From: Branchiibius cervicis
GTDB taxonomy: Bacteria > Actinomycetota > Actinomycetes > Actinomycetales > Dermatophilaceae
Assembly: GCF_042661605.1 (NCBI RefSeq)
Contig: NZ_JBHSWJ010000002.1
Coordinates: 3,286,001 to 3,350,000 of the forward strand
Length of the DNA: 64,000 nt
Direction of reading: 5' to 3'
In this document: piece by piece, positions 1-10,746 of the stretch
How the letters are laid out: every line of letters begins with the position of its first letter
Numbering within the stretch: position 1 is the first letter of the stretch
Translations under genes and position numbers: made by a program
The notes under the pieces: generated by a model
What the model saw: the letters and a program-made list of their open reading frames with translations, nothing else
Told to the model about the DNA's origin: nothing
Database searches by the model: none

Positions 1-1
1 C

Positions 2-235
2 GCGGACATCCCGTCAGCTGCCCTCCGCGCCGGCCGGTTGACCGTCGTCGGCAGCGGAATCGGCTCGGTGCCCGGTCGCGACTACCTCGCCGAACTGCCC
101 GAGATCGCCGCGGTGGCCGGCGACTTCGAAATCGAACCCCGCGTCGTGCCGCTGCACGACGTCGAAGCGGGCTGGCAGGAGCCGGTCGCCGCGAACGAAC
201 GGATCGTCTTCACCCCGCAGCAGGGACCCGCCTGA
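2..235 (+). CDS. Zinc-type alcohol dehydrogenase/quinone oxidoreductase, C-terminal fragment
   Basis: The reading frame is open from base 2 and ends at TGA 233-235, so only the last 77 codons are in the window. The fragment has the pattern of the end of a medium-chain dehydrogenase: a short strand plus glycine-rich turn (TVVGSGIGS), then a helix and a final stretch in which substrate-domain residues return (NERIVFTP). No cofactor or metal motif is present because the N-terminal part is missing. The family call rests on overall resemblance only; another Rossmann-fold oxidoreductase is possible. Confidence 0.45.
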   Translation, partial: ADIPSAALRAGRLTVVGSGIGSVPGRDYLAELPEIAAVAGDFEIEPRVVPLHDVEAGWQEPVAANERIVFTPQQGPA

Positions 236-292
236 CCAGCAGCGGCAATCTCGGGATTCCAGGCGGTCTCAGCCGGAGATTGCCGCTGCTGG
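236..292. terminator. Perfect 17-bp inverted repeat, probable bidirectional terminator
   Basis: Arms 236-252 and 276-292 are exact reverse complements separated by a 23-base loop. The hairpin begins directly after the stop codon of the plus-strand dehydrogenase and lies 3' of the minus-strand acyl-CoA synthetase, so it sits between convergent genes. There is no T tract, as is usual in high-G+C actinobacteria. Confidence 0.6.
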
Positions 293-355
293 CGAGATCT
301 CCGGCGAGGTCGACACCCGGTAGATCCCGTCCGGTGTGACGATCGCGTAGCGCCG

Positions 356-1888
<1,533 letters not shown>

Positions 1889-1973
1889 CATCGCCTCCAT
1901 GTGGGTTGGGTCACGTTCATTCTGCCCCGGGCACCTTCCCTGTGGGACCCGGGTCGGCAACTAACGTGGTGGC

Positions 1974-3395
1974 ATGGCCGAAGTGGACGTCGTCGTCGTC
2001 GGAGCCGGGTTTGCCGGACTCGGGATGGCGATCGCCCTGCAGCAGGCCGGCCGCTCGTACGTCGTGCTCGAGCGGGCCAGCGACCTCGGCGGTGTCTGGC
2101 GGGACAACCGCTACCCCGGCGTTGCCGCCGACTCCCCGGCCCACCTGTATTCCTACTCGTTCGAGCCGAACCCGCTCTGGTCGCGAGCGCATGCCCCTGG
2201 CGATGAGATCCACGACTACCTCGCCTACTGCGCCGAGCACTACGGGGTGCTGCCGCAGATCCGCTTCGACACCACGGTGCAGGGCGCTCAGTTCACCGGG
2301 CAGGAGTGGTCCTGCTCGATCGTCACGGGCGACGGCGAGTTCGATGTGCTGACCGCACGACAGCTGATCCTGGCTGTCGGCCCGTACGGCGATCCGCACC
2401 TACCGCTGCTACCCGGACTCGAAAGCTTCGAGGGCGCCGTCATGCACACCAGCTCCTGGGATCCTGCGGTCCCCGTCGTCGGCGAGCACATCGCGGTCGT
2501 CGGAACCGGTTGTGCAGCAAGCCAACTCATCCCACAGCTGGTTGGCGATGCCGCCGCAGTGAGTGTCTTCCAGCAGCATGCCCCGTGGGTGCTGCCGCAC
2601 CTGGACCCGGGGTACGCCGACGGGCTGGCCAACGCCTACGAGCACCGGCCGTGGTTGATGAAGGCCCACCGACTGAAGCTGAGGGCAACTGCCGAAGCCT
2701 CCGGGGTCGGCTACACCACCCGGCCGTCGTTGTTGCGTGCTCAGGAGAAGCTGGCCAGCACCTACCTGGCTCGGACCGTTTCCGATCCGGCGCTGCGCAC
2801 GGTGCTCACCCCGAACGACCGGCTGGGCGACAACACCGTCGTGCACAGCAACGACTACCTGCCCGCACTGGCGAAGACCAGCGTTCGCGTTGTCACCTCA
2901 CCCATCGAATCAGTCACCGGCACAGGAATATTCACGACCGACGGCCAGGAGCACCCGTGCGACGTGATCGTCCTGGCCACCGGCTTCGAGACGTACGGCG
3001 CGCTGCGGATGATCGACGTACGTGCGGGTGAGCATTCCCTCGGCCAAGCGTTCGCCGGCGCGGTGTCGTCGTACTTCGGCGTCGCGCTGCCCGGGCTGCC
3101 CAATCTGTTCCTGCTCGGCGGACCCAACACCCAAGTCCCGTGGACGTCCGTGATCCCGGTCTACGAAGCCCAGATCGACCTGATCTCAAGGGTTCTGGCA
3201 GAGGTGGACCGGCGCCACGTGAGCACCGCGCAGGTGCGCCCGCAGGTCATCCCGGCATTGCGCACGGAAATGGACAGGCGGTTGGAGCGCAGCGCCTTCG
3301 GACCGGGCGCGGTCAACAGGGTCTGGCCGTCGTCGGTCGCCGAGTACGAGCGGCGCGTCCGCAAAGCCAACCTGGTCGACTTCCAGTTCAGCTAG
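1974..3395 (+). CDS. FAD-dependent monooxygenase, Baeyer-Villiger type
   Basis: A 473-residue flavoprotein. It has an N-terminal FAD-binding GAGFAGLG, a second dinucleotide fold GTGCAA in the middle for NADPH, and between them FEGAVMHTSSWD, which matches the class I Baeyer-Villiger fingerprint FxGxxxHxxxW(P/D). Such enzymes insert oxygen next to a carbonyl or oxidise N or S atoms using O2 and NADPH. The motif LATGFETYG near the C-terminus is the usual ATG(Y/F) motif of these monooxygenases. It is transcribed away from the acyl-CoA synthetase over an 85-base gap. The substrate is unknown. Confidence 0.85.
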   Translation: MAEVDVVVVGAGFAGLGMAIALQQAGRSYVVLERASDLGGVWRDNRYPGVAADSPAHLYSYSFEPNPLWSRAHAPGDEIHDYLAYCAEHYGVLPQIRFDTTVQGAQFTGQEWSCSIVTGDGEFDVLTARQLILAVGPYGDPHLPLLPGLESFEGAVMHTSSWDPAVPVVGEHIAVVGTGCAASQLIPQLVGDAAAVSVFQQHAPWVLPHLDPGYADGLANAYEHRPWLMKAHRLKLRATAEASGVGYTTRPSLLRAQEKLASTYLARTVSDPALRTVLTPNDRLGDNTVVHSNDYLPALAKTSVRVVTSPIESVTGTGIFTTDGQEHPCDVIVLATGFETYGALRMIDVRAGEHSLGQAFAGAVSSYFGVALPGLPNLFLLGGPNTQVPWTSVIPVYEAQIDLISRVLAEVDRRHVSTAQVRPQVIPALRTEMDRRLERSAFGPGAVNRVWPSSVAEYERRVRKANLVDFQFS

Positions 3396-3444
3396 ACCGA
3401 TCGTCAGGAGACCGGTGTGATGCCGAGGTGACTGGCAGCGTCGC

Positions 3445-5169
3445 CTACAGGAACGGTGTCGCGTCCTCAGGCACCGCGATCTTCTCCCGGCCGAGGAACC
3501 AGCACACGCCGGCCGCGATCAACGCGAGCACGCCCGCGCCGAGGAAGACCGTCTGGCACTGCACGACACCCGCTTCGGCCAGTTGCCGCACTGATGGCTT
3601 GGCCATCGACTCGATCTCGGCATAGAACCGGTGCAACCCGATCGCCGTGAGCAGCGCCAGGCCCAGGACCATGCCGATCATCCGGCACACGACCACCAAC
3701 GACGACACGACGCCGTGCGCTTCCTCGGTGGCATCCGCCAGAGCCGCGTCGTTGACCGGCGCGATCGCAGCACCGAATCCGAGACCGACCAGGATCAGCA
3801 CGGGCCAGGACACCCACGACTCCAGCGAGCCGAAACCCCACGTGGACATGGAAATCAGGCCCAGGCCGGCCACCACCAGCCCGACGGAAGCGATCTGCGC
3901 CGGGCCGAAGCGGCGCAACAGGTAGCCACCGATCAGCGCACCGACCGGTACTGCGAACAGGAACCTCACCAGCACGAACGCCGCTTCGGTCTCGCCGCCG
4001 TCACTGGTCAGCCGGGCCAGCAACGGCACGTCGACGATGACCGCGACCAGCGAGGCGCCGACCAGCAGCGACGCGATCAGCGCCGGGATGACCCGGCCGA
4101 CCACGGTGCCCTTGGTGATCAGCGGAACGGCGGCCGTCCGCTGGCGCAGGACGAAGAGCACGGCCGCGACCACGGCCACCGGCAGCAGCCACAAACCCAT
4201 CGGGCCGACGACCTGCTTCTCCGGGTTGGTGGTGGAGAAGGTCAGCACGATGCAGCCGAGGAAGACCGCCATCAGCAGCGCGCCGATCAGATCGACCTGC
4301 CGCAGGATCGGCCACCAGTACCGCGCTGACAAGACGATCGCCAGGACGATCGCGATCGTTGCCCACACGCCGATCGGAGTGAACAGGCGGGCGGTGTGAT
4401 CGCCGTACGGGACGAACGCGGCACCCCACCACTGGACCGATTGGGCGAGTACGTCGGGCGCGGCCAGCGCCAACCAGAACAGCACCCCGGCGACCAGACT
4501 CACCAGCCCGGTCAGCCAGCCCCACCACAGCGGCACCCTGCGGGTGCTGTCCGCCAGCGGCTGCGGACCGCCGATCGCGCGGATGGAGAGGGCAAGCACG
4601 ACTCCGAGAATTGCGTTGACCCAGAAGATCATTCGCCAGTCGGCGATGACCAGGATCAGCGCACCGAGCAGCGGACCCAGCACCGAGCCCAACTCCTGGA
4701 CGGCACCCACGATGCCCAGCGGCGTACCTCGTTTACCCCGCGGCCACAGGTCGGCGACCAAAGCCAGCGTGCCCGGCACCAGACCGCCGCCGCCGATGCC
4801 CTGCACGACCCGGCCGCCGATCAGGGTCGGCAGGTCGGTTGCGAGCGCGGTGATGCACGAGCCGATGACGAAGATGCCCAGGCACAGCAGCAGGATTCGC
4901 TGACGGGAGATCAGGTCGGACAACCGGCCGATCAGCGGCAGGACCGCCACGTAACCCAGCAGGAAGCCGGAAATGATCGGGGTGGCCTTCTGCAGCTCGT
5001 CGATCGAGAGGCCGACCCCGGACATCATGTCCGTGATCGCCAGGACGACGACGTAGGTGTCGGCTGCGGCCAGAGCGACGGCGATCGATGCCGCCGTCAG
5101 GAGTCCCTTAGGGCGCCTTGATGTCGACGGTCTGACCGTAGGAGTCGAAACTGACGTCATAGCTCGCAT
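3445..5169 (-). CDS. MFS exporter of the P55/Rv1410c type
   Basis: About 574 residues with roughly fourteen hydrophobic segments. A drug:H+ antiporter-2-like loop motif (GRLSDLISRQRILLL) follows the second helix. An unusual insertion of about 40 residues lies in the central region (between the ALAAPDVL and ARYWWPIL segments). The gene starts inside the 3' end of the LprG-like lipoprotein gene, an overlap of about 50-60 bases; ATG at 5160 is an alternative start. The lipoprotein-MFS pair is the arrangement of lprG-Rv1410c in mycobacteria, where the two proteins move triacylated lipids to the outer envelope and affect drug tolerance. The function here is inferred from that synteny. Confidence 0.82.
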   Translation of the reverse strand: MRAMTSVSTPTVRPSTSRRPKGLLTAASIAVALAAADTYVVVLAITDMMSGVGLSIDELQKATPIISGFLLGYVAVLPLIGRLSDLISRQRILLLCLGIFVIGSCITALATDLPTLIGGRVVQGIGGGGLVPGTLALVADLWPRGKRGTPLGIVGAVQELGSVLGPLLGALILVIADWRMIFWVNAILGVVLALSIRAIGGPQPLADSTRRVPLWWGWLTGLVSLVAGVLFWLALAAPDVLAQSVQWWGAAFVPYGDHTARLFTPIGVWATIAIVLAIVLSARYWWPILRQVDLIGALLMAVFLGCIVLTFSTTNPEKQVVGPMGLWLLPVAVVAAVLFVLRQRTAAVPLITKGTVVGRVIPALIASLLVGASLVAVIVDVPLLARLTSDGGETEAAFVLVRFLFAVPVGALIGGYLLRRFGPAQIASVGLVVAGLGLISMSTWGFGSLESWVSWPVLILVGLGFGAAIAPVNDAALADATEEAHGVVSSLVVVCRMIGMVLGLALLTAIGLHRFYAEIESMAKPSVRQLAEAGVVQCQTVFLGAGVLALIAAGVCWFLGREKIAVPEDATPFL

Positions 5170-5806
5170 TCGCGTTGGGATAGAAGGGGCCGTTGATGGT
5201 CATCGTGAGCAACTGATTCGTGCTCTCGTCGACGCCGAAGGTGAAGTCGTATTTGCCGGTCGACGGGCCGATCGAGAAGACCGAGTGCACCTCGGCGGCC
5301 GAGATGCTGCCGCTGACCGTCTGCACGATGACCCTGCCGACCCGCTTCTCGTCGCCGAACTTCGCGTCGGTCACCTTGCCCAGCAACGAACCCAGTCCGT
5401 GCTCCTTGTCGAAGAAACTGGCCGGGTTGGGCACCTTGTACTTGGCCGGGTCGATCTTCTGTTCGCTGTCGAAGATCTGCGCCCACATATCGTCCTTGAT
5501 GGCGACGACCGGCACCTGCAGCGCCGTCCCGTCGAACTGCAGGTTGACGTTGCCCTTCCACGCCGGGGTGGCCGGGGTGGCATCGCCTTTGGCACTCAGG
5601 ACCGCGTTGGCGCTTTTCGGGATGTCCTTGCCGACCATGTCGACGTGTACGCCGCTCGTGGCGTTCATCGTGTCCCGCGCCTTGGCGAGCAGCTGGGTGG
5701 GCGTCTGCCCGGCGGCAGTGCCTTTCGGGGTGCCGCTGGACGTGCAGCCGGTCAGCCCGACGGCGGCCAGGACGACAACGCTGGAAAGAAGTGATCTACG
5801 ACGCAT
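5108..5806 (-). CDS. lprG: LprG/LppX family lipoprotein
   Basis: A 232-residue lipoprotein precursor. Positively charged MRRRS, a hydrophobic stretch and the lipobox LTGC mark signal peptidase II processing. The mature part shows the LppX_LprG pattern: KARDTMNATSGVHVDMVG near the N-terminus, VVAIKDDMWAQ in the middle, and a C-terminal YDVSFDSYGQTVDIKAP. In mycobacteria this fold holds a hydrophobic pocket for acylated lipids and works with the MFS protein encoded next to it. The start at 5806 was chosen because it gives the signal peptide; an upstream in-frame ATG at 5848 would not. Confidence 0.85.
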   Translation of the reverse strand: MRRRSLLSSVVVLAAVGLTGCTSSGTPKGTAAGQTPTQLLAKARDTMNATSGVHVDMVGKDIPKSANAVLSAKGDATPATPAWKGNVNLQFDGTALQVPVVAIKDDMWAQIFDSEQKIDPAKYKVPNPASFFDKEHGLGSLLGKVTDAKFGDEKRVGRVIVQTVSGSISAAEVHSVFSIGPSTGKYDFTFGVDESTNQLLTMTINGPFYPNANASYDVSFDSYGQTVDIKAP

Positions 5807-5844
5807 GGTCCCGCAACCATACCCGCCAGTAGCTGTGATGCCGC

Positions 5845-6533
5845 TCACCCCATCTGCGGCGGCTGGATGCTGACCCGTTGGCCGTATTTGCTGAAGGTCA
5901 CGTCGTAGCGGCAGGTCGTGTCGTCGAACATCGGGCCTGCGATCCGCAGGGTGATCAACCGGTTTGCGTCGTCGATGCCGAAGGTGAGGCCATAGCTGCC
6001 GCTGGTCGATCCCACCCCGAGAACCCGGCGAATCTCAGCCGCCGGAACACTGCCGGTCACCGTTTGCAGGATGGTGTCACCGCTGCGCCGGCTGTCCCCG
6101 ATTGCCGGTTCCCGCACGCCCGCCAGCAGCGAACTGAGGCCGCTGACCCTGTCGAAATACCTGGCCGGGTTCGGCGACTTGTAATGGGCCGGGTCGATCT
6201 TGGTCATGTGGTCGTCCCACGGCAGCGTGGCCCACACGTCGTCCTTGATCGCGACGATCGGGATGAAGACGACGACCCCCTGGTCTGCAGTTTGATCCGG
6301 CCCTGCCAGGCCGGGGTCGGCGCACCGTCGCCCCGGGCGGCCAGCACCGCCGAGATGCCCTTGGGGATGTCGGCACCGACCATGTCGATATGGACGCCCT
6401 CGGTGGCATTGAGGTTGGCCCGCGCCGCCACGAGGAGGGCCTTCGGGTCGGCGGTGCTGCGCACGGCGGGGGTGGCCGAACTACATCCCGCCACCAGGGT
6501 CGCTGCTCCGAGGAGGAGGGTCCGGCGACGCAT
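5845..6533 (-). CDS. Second LprG/LppX-like lipoprotein, split by a frameshift
   Basis: Two overlapping frames together encode one about 229-residue paralogue of the downstream lipoprotein. The N-terminal frame carries MRRRTLLLG, lipobox VAGC, and NATEGVHIDMVGADIPKG. The C-terminal frame continues with VAIKDDVWATLPW and ends YDVTFSKYGQRVSIQPP, all parallel to LprG. The frames join at a C5 run (6276-6280), where one extra base would restore a single frame. The span of 689 bases plus one is divisible by three. The break is therefore probably a base-calling error, although true decay of a duplicated copy cannot be excluded. Confidence 0.72.
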
Positions 6534-6591
6534 GCCGGGATCCTACCCACGAGTAGGGTGAGCTACGTCACTGATCCGGATAGGAGCACCG

Positions 6592-7428
6592 TTGCCCATC
6601 GACCTGCAGCCGATGTCCATCACCGCCGCCGACGGCGCCACCCTCGCGGCGTTCACCCGTGCCGCCGCCGATGGCGCGCCGACCGCCGTACTGGCGCACG
6701 GCTGGTGCCTGAGCCACCGCTCGTGGTTGCCGGTCATCGAGGCTCTCCCCTCGGCGTACGGGATCGTCGCCTACGACCAACGCGGGCACGGTGACTCCGA
6801 ACTCGGGCACGGCTTCCTGCGCGGCACCGGCCACGAGACGCTGCGGCAGTTGGGCTCGGACCTGGAGTTCGTGATCTCCGAGGCGGTGCCCAGCGGCGAC
6901 CTGATCCTCGGCGGGCACTCGATGGGCGGGATGACCGTCATGGCGTACGCCGGGGGTGGTGGTTCGCTGGGCCGGGTACGTCGCGTGGCGTTCGTCGCGA
7001 CCGCCGCCGGCGGTCTGCGCGGGCTGGGGTTGCCGGCCGAGCAGCAGGTGTGGACGGCGTTGGCTCACGTGCCGTTCCGGATGGGACCGGCGACCCGGGC
7101 GGACCGGGTCGTACCGATGCTGTTCGCGCGCGATGCTCCCCAGCCGGCGATCGACGCGACCCTGGCCGACATCCGCCGGACGCGCACCGGGGTGATGGCC
7201 GGGTTCATCAAGGCCATCACCGAGCACGACGAGTACGCCGATCTGCCGGCTTTCGCGGACATCCCGACGACCGTGCTGGTCGGGTCGAAGGACAAGTTGA
7301 CGCCGCCGGTGCTGGCGCAGCGGATCGTGGAGAAGCTGCCGTCGGCGTCGCTGGTGGAGCTGGACGGCAAGGGTCACATGCTGACCTACGAAGCGACCGA
7401 CGACGTGGTGGCGGCCCTGACCCTCTGA
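6592..7428 (+). CDS. Alpha/beta hydrolase
   Basis: 278 residues with a complete catalytic set: the HGW oxyanion motif, nucleophile elbow GHSMGG, an acid in the segment VGSKDKLTPP and the histidine in GKGHML. The start is TTG at 6592, supported by AGGAG five bases upstream; no ATG lies in a suitable position. The substrate cannot be told; the family includes esterases, haloperoxidase-like and epoxide-type enzymes. It converges on clpB, with a strong hairpin between them. Confidence 0.82.
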   Translation: MPIDLQPMSITAADGATLAAFTRAAADGAPTAVLAHGWCLSHRSWLPVIEALPSAYGIVAYDQRGHGDSELGHGFLRGTGHETLRQLGSDLEFVISEAVPSGDLILGGHSMGGMTVMAYAGGGGSLGRVRRVAFVATAAGGLRGLGLPAEQQVWTALAHVPFRMGPATRADRVVPMLFARDAPQPAIDATLADIRRTRTGVMAGFIKAITEHDEYADLPAFADIPTTVLVGSKDKLTPPVLAQRIVEKLPSASLVELDGKGHMLTYEATDDVVAALTL

Positions 7429-7454
7429 ACGGTCGGCACTGTCTCGGCACATGA

Positions 7455-7495
7455 CACTGTCTCGGTCGTTTGCCAGGCAAACGACCGAGACAGTG
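7455..7495. terminator. 20-bp inverted repeat between convergent genes
   Basis: Arms 7455-7474 and 7476-7495 are perfect reverse complements around a single central base, so the hairpin would have a small loop formed by the innermost bases. It lies between the stop codons of the hydrolase and clpB and can serve both. An extra copy of the outer part (CACTGTCTCGG) lies just upstream at about 7438-7448. Confidence 0.65.
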
Positions 7496-7527
7496 CAGAT
7501 TTCCGAGTGTGTGAAACGGGAACCGGG

Positions 7528-10119
7528 TCAGACCAGCGCGGCCTCCGGAGTCAGGACCAACCCGTCGCTGCCCTCGGGATGGTCGACCACGACGGTCTGC
7601 CCGTCGCGCACCTCACCGGACAGCAACTCCTTGGCCAACTGGTCGCCGACCTCCTTCTGCACCAACCGCTTCAGCGGCCGGGCGCCGTACGCCGGGTCGT
7701 AGCCCTCGTCGGCCAGCCACTGCCGTGCGGCGTCGGTCACCGACAAGGTGATCCGCCGGTCGGCGAGCCGCTTGCTGAACGAGGCGACCTGCAGGTCGAC
7801 GATCGAGGCCAGCTCCTCCTTGCTCAGCGGATCGAAGATGACGATCTCGTCGAGCCGGTTGAGGAACTCGGGCTTGAAGGTCCCGCGGACAGTCGCCATG
7901 ACACCTTCGTGCTGCGCCTCGCGGGTGAGCGTCGGATCGATCAGGAACTGCGAGCCGAGGTTGGAGGTCATCACCAGGATGACGTTGCGGAAGTCGACCG
8001 TGCGACCCTGCCCGTCGGTCAGGCGGCCGTCGTCGAGCACCTGCAACAGGATGTCGAAGGTCTCCGGGTGCGCCTTCTCGACCTCATCCAGCAGGACCAC
8101 CGAGTAGGGCCGGCGACGGACCGCCTCGGTCAGCTGACCGCCCTCTTCATAGCCGACGTAGCCGGGCGGCGAACCGATCAGCCGAGCGACCGCGTGCCGC
8201 TCGGAGTACTCGGACATGTCGATGCGGACCATGGCCCGCTCGTCGTCGAACAGGAAGTCCGCCAGCGACTTGGCCAACTCGGTCTTACCGACACCGGTGG
8301 GGCCGAGGAAAAGGAACGATCCGGTCGGCCGGTCGGGGTCGGAAACCCCTGCCCGCGAACGACGTACGGCGTCAGAGACGGCTTGGACAGCCGCCTTCTG
8401 GCCGATCAGCCGCTGGCCCAGGACGTCTTCCATCTTCAGCAGCTTCTCGGTCTCACCCTCGAGCAGACGCCCTGCGGGGATTCCGGTCCAGGAGGAAATG
8501 ACGTCGGCGATATCGTCCGCACCCACCTCGTCCTTGACCATCGGACCCTCACCGGAGGCACCCGCGGTCGAACCGCTGGCCTCCGCAGCCTGGGCCTCTT
8601 CGAGCTGCTTCTCCAACGCCGGCAGGTCGCCGAAGCGGATCTTCGACGCACCGCCGAGGTCGCCGTCGCGCTCGAGTTTCTCCATCTGCGTGCGCAATTC
8701 GTCGATCTGCGCCTTCAGCTCACCGACCTTGTTCAGACCGGCCTTCTCAGCTTCCCACCGTGCGTTGAGGGCAGCCAGCTGCTCCTCCTTGTCGGCGAGG
8801 TCCGCCTTCAGGCGCGCCAATCGCTCCTTGGAGGCGTCGTCGGTCTCGTTCTCCAGGTGCAACTGCTCCATCATCAACCGGTCGACGGCGCGACGCAGCT
8901 CGTCGATCTCGACCGGGGAGGAGTCGATCTCCATCCGCAGACGTGATGCGGCCTCGTCGATCAGGTCGATCGCCTTGTCCGGCAACTGTCGTGAGGTGAT
9001 GTAGCGGTCCGACAGAGACGCAGCAGCGACCAGGGCCGAGTCGGCGATGGCCACCTTGTGGTGCGCCTCGTAGCGCTCCTTCAGCCCACGCAGGATCGCG
9101 ATCGTGTCCTCCACGGACGGCTCGCCCACGTAGATCTGCTGGAACCGCCGCTCCAGAGCGGGGTCCTTCTCGATGTGCTCGCGGTACTCATCCAGCGTCG
9201 TCGCACCGACCAGGCGCAGCTCACCGCGGGCCAGCATCGGCTTGAGCATGTTGCCCGCGTCCATCGCGCTGTCACCGGTCGCGCCGGCTCCCACGACGGT
9301 GTGCAACTCGTCGATGAAGGTGATGACCTGACCGCCGGAGTTCTTGATCTCCTCCAGCACGGCCTTCAACCGCTCCTCGAACTCACCGCGGTACTTCGCA
9401 CCAGCGACCATCGCGCCCAGGTCGAGGCTGATCAATCGCTTGCCGCGCAACGATTCCGGGACGTCGCCGGCCACGATCCGCTGGGCAAGACCTTCCACGA
9501 CGGCGGTCTTGCCGACGCCTGGTTCACCGATCAGGACCGGGTTGTTCTTGGTCCGGCGGGACAGCACCTGCACCACACGACGAATCTCCTGGTCACGGCC
9601 GATGACCGGGTCGAGCTTGCCCTCCTGGGCCACGGCGGTCAGGTCGGTGCCGTATTTCTCCAGGGCGTCGAACGCACCCTCCGGGTCCTGCGTGGTGACC
9701 TTGGCGCCACCGCGGGTCTGCGGAATGGCGGCCGCCAGCGCGTCGGCGTTCAGGCCGTATCCGCCCGTGCGGGCCAGCGCCAGCAGCAGGTGGTCGGTCG
9801 AGGTGAACGTGTCACCCATCGCCGTCATCTCCTGGCGAGCGCGCTCGAGCACGTTGAGCAGCTCGCGGGTCATCGAGGGCTGGGCAACGGATGCGCCTGT
9901 GCTGCGGGGCAACTGGCCGATCAGGCGTTGCGCCTCGGAGATGACCGCAGAGGCCGAGGTGCCGGTTGCTTCCAGCAACGGAGCGGTCGTGGTGTCGGTC
10001 TGTTCAGCCAGCGCGAGCAACAAGTGGACGGGCTCGACCTGGGGGTTGCCCGCGGACGTCGCGTGCTGGACGGCGCCGCTGAGGGCCTCCTGGGCCTTGG
10101 TGGTCAATTGCAGATCCAC
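7528..10119 (-). CDS. clpB: ATP-dependent disaggregase ClpB
   Basis: 863 residues, normal for ClpB. The order is an N-terminal substrate domain, AAA+ module 1 with GEPGVGKT, the long coiled-coil middle domain (residues about 400-520, rich in E, K, L and R), and AAA+ module 2 with GPTGVGKT followed by Walker B VVLLDEVEKAH. It pulls aggregated proteins through its hexameric pore together with DnaK, DnaJ and GrpE, which are encoded 24 kb away. The start is GTG at 10119 with AAGGAG upstream; this gives the family's usual N-terminus (VDLQLTTKAQEAL). A HAIR operator lies about 90 bases upstream, so HspR control is likely. Confidence 0.97.
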   Translation of the reverse strand: MDLQLTTKAQEALSGAVQHATSAGNPQVEPVHLLLALAEQTDTTTAPLLEATGTSASAVISEAQRLIGQLPRSTGASVAQPSMTRELLNVLERARQEMTAMGDTFTSTDHLLLALARTGGYGLNADALAAAIPQTRGGAKVTTQDPEGAFDALEKYGTDLTAVAQEGKLDPVIGRDQEIRRVVQVLSRRTKNNPVLIGEPGVGKTAVVEGLAQRIVAGDVPESLRGKRLISLDLGAMVAGAKYRGEFEERLKAVLEEIKNSGGQVITFIDELHTVVGAGATGDSAMDAGNMLKPMLARGELRLVGATTLDEYREHIEKDPALERRFQQIYVGEPSVEDTIAILRGLKERYEAHHKVAIADSALVAAASLSDRYITSRQLPDKAIDLIDEAASRLRMEIDSSPVEIDELRRAVDRLMMEQLHLENETDDASKERLARLKADLADKEEQLAALNARWEAEKAGLNKVGELKAQIDELRTQMEKLERDGDLGGASKIRFGDLPALEKQLEEAQAAEASGSTAGASGEGPMVKDEVGADDIADVISSWTGIPAGRLLEGETEKLLKMEDVLGQRLIGQKAAVQAVSDAVRRSRAGVSDPDRPTGSFLFLGPTGVGKTELAKSLADFLFDDERAMVRIDMSEYSERHAVARLIGSPPGYVGYEEGGQLTEAVRRRPYSVVLLDEVEKAHPETFDILLQVLDDGRLTDGQGRTVDFRNVILVMTSNLGSQFLIDPTLTREAQHEGVMATVRGTFKPEFLNRLDEIVIFDPLSKEELASIVDLQVASFSKRLADRRITLSVTDAARQWLADEGYDPAYGARPLKRLVQKEVGDQLAKELLSGEVRDGQTVVVDHPEGSDGLVLTPEAALV

Positions 10120-10211
10120 GGTGATGATTCTCCTTCGAGTACGTCGATAAGTGCTGGTACGGCGGCACTCACCGGCCGACGTACGTCCTATCAAGTCCAA
10201 CCTGCTCAAAG

Positions 10212-10230
10212 TTGAGTCTATTCCGCTCAA
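10212..10230. promoter_or_regulatory. HAIR operator (HspR) upstream of clpB
   Basis: TTGAGT, seven bases, GCTCAA matches the actinobacterial HspR-associated inverted repeat CTTGAGT-N7-ACTCAAG. Its place upstream of clpB agrees with known HspR regulons. Confidence 0.85.
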
Positions 10231-10298
10231 CTCTGGATTTCTACGGCCCGCGCGCGCAGGCGCCCGGGCGGGCGGCAGGGGTTGGTTGACTGGTCCCT

Positions 10299-10703
10299 AT
10301 GAGTGATCTGCTGGCCCTCGGTGACGTCCACTTCGTCCTGCTGACGACCTACCGCAAGAACGGCGAAGGTGTCGGAACCCCGGTCTGGATCGCTCGCGAC
10401 GGCGACTCGCTGGTGGCCTTCACACCGAAAGGGACGGCCAAGCTCAAGCGACTGCGGCACACCTCGCGGGTCGGGCTCGTCGAGTGCGGGCGACAGGGGA
10501 AAGTGGCCGACGACGCCGTGCCTGTCCAGGCGACTGCTTCCATCGAGACCGACCCGGCCACCGTCGGCCACGTGGCGGCGTTGCTGAAGGCGAAGTACGG
10601 CCTGGAATACCGCTTGTTCATGGCCGTGGAGTCGGCCGTGTCCTTCGTCCGTCGTCAACCGAAGGCCGGCCGGGTCGCCATCCGGATCACGGCCGCACCC
10701 TGA
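10299..10703 (+). CDS. PPOX-class (F420/FMN-type) flavin-dependent protein
   Basis: 134 residues with the split-barrel flavin reductase fold pattern: VLLTTYRKNGEGVGTPVWIARDG, then TPKGTAKLKRLRHTSRVGL and a C-terminal RVAIRITAA. Small proteins of this kind in actinobacteria reduce quinones, biliverdin or other acceptors with F420H2 or FMNH2. Which cofactor is used cannot be decided from the sequence. It is divergent from clpB and probably transcribed alone. Confidence 0.75.
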   Translation: MSDLLALGDVHFVLLTTYRKNGEGVGTPVWIARDGDSLVAFTPKGTAKLKRLRHTSRVGLVECGRQGKVADDAVPVQATASIETDPATVGHVAALLKAKYGLEYRLFMAVESAVSFVRRQPKAGRVAIRITAAP

Positions 10704-10746
10704 CGGTTCCCCCTTCCCCGCTTCTTCCAGGCTTGTGGATCGGGCA

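Noticed and set aside
4396..5121. Plus-strand frame rich in Asp, Gln and Arg opposite the MFS gene
   Set aside because: Mirror image of membrane-helix codons; no start context and no domain.
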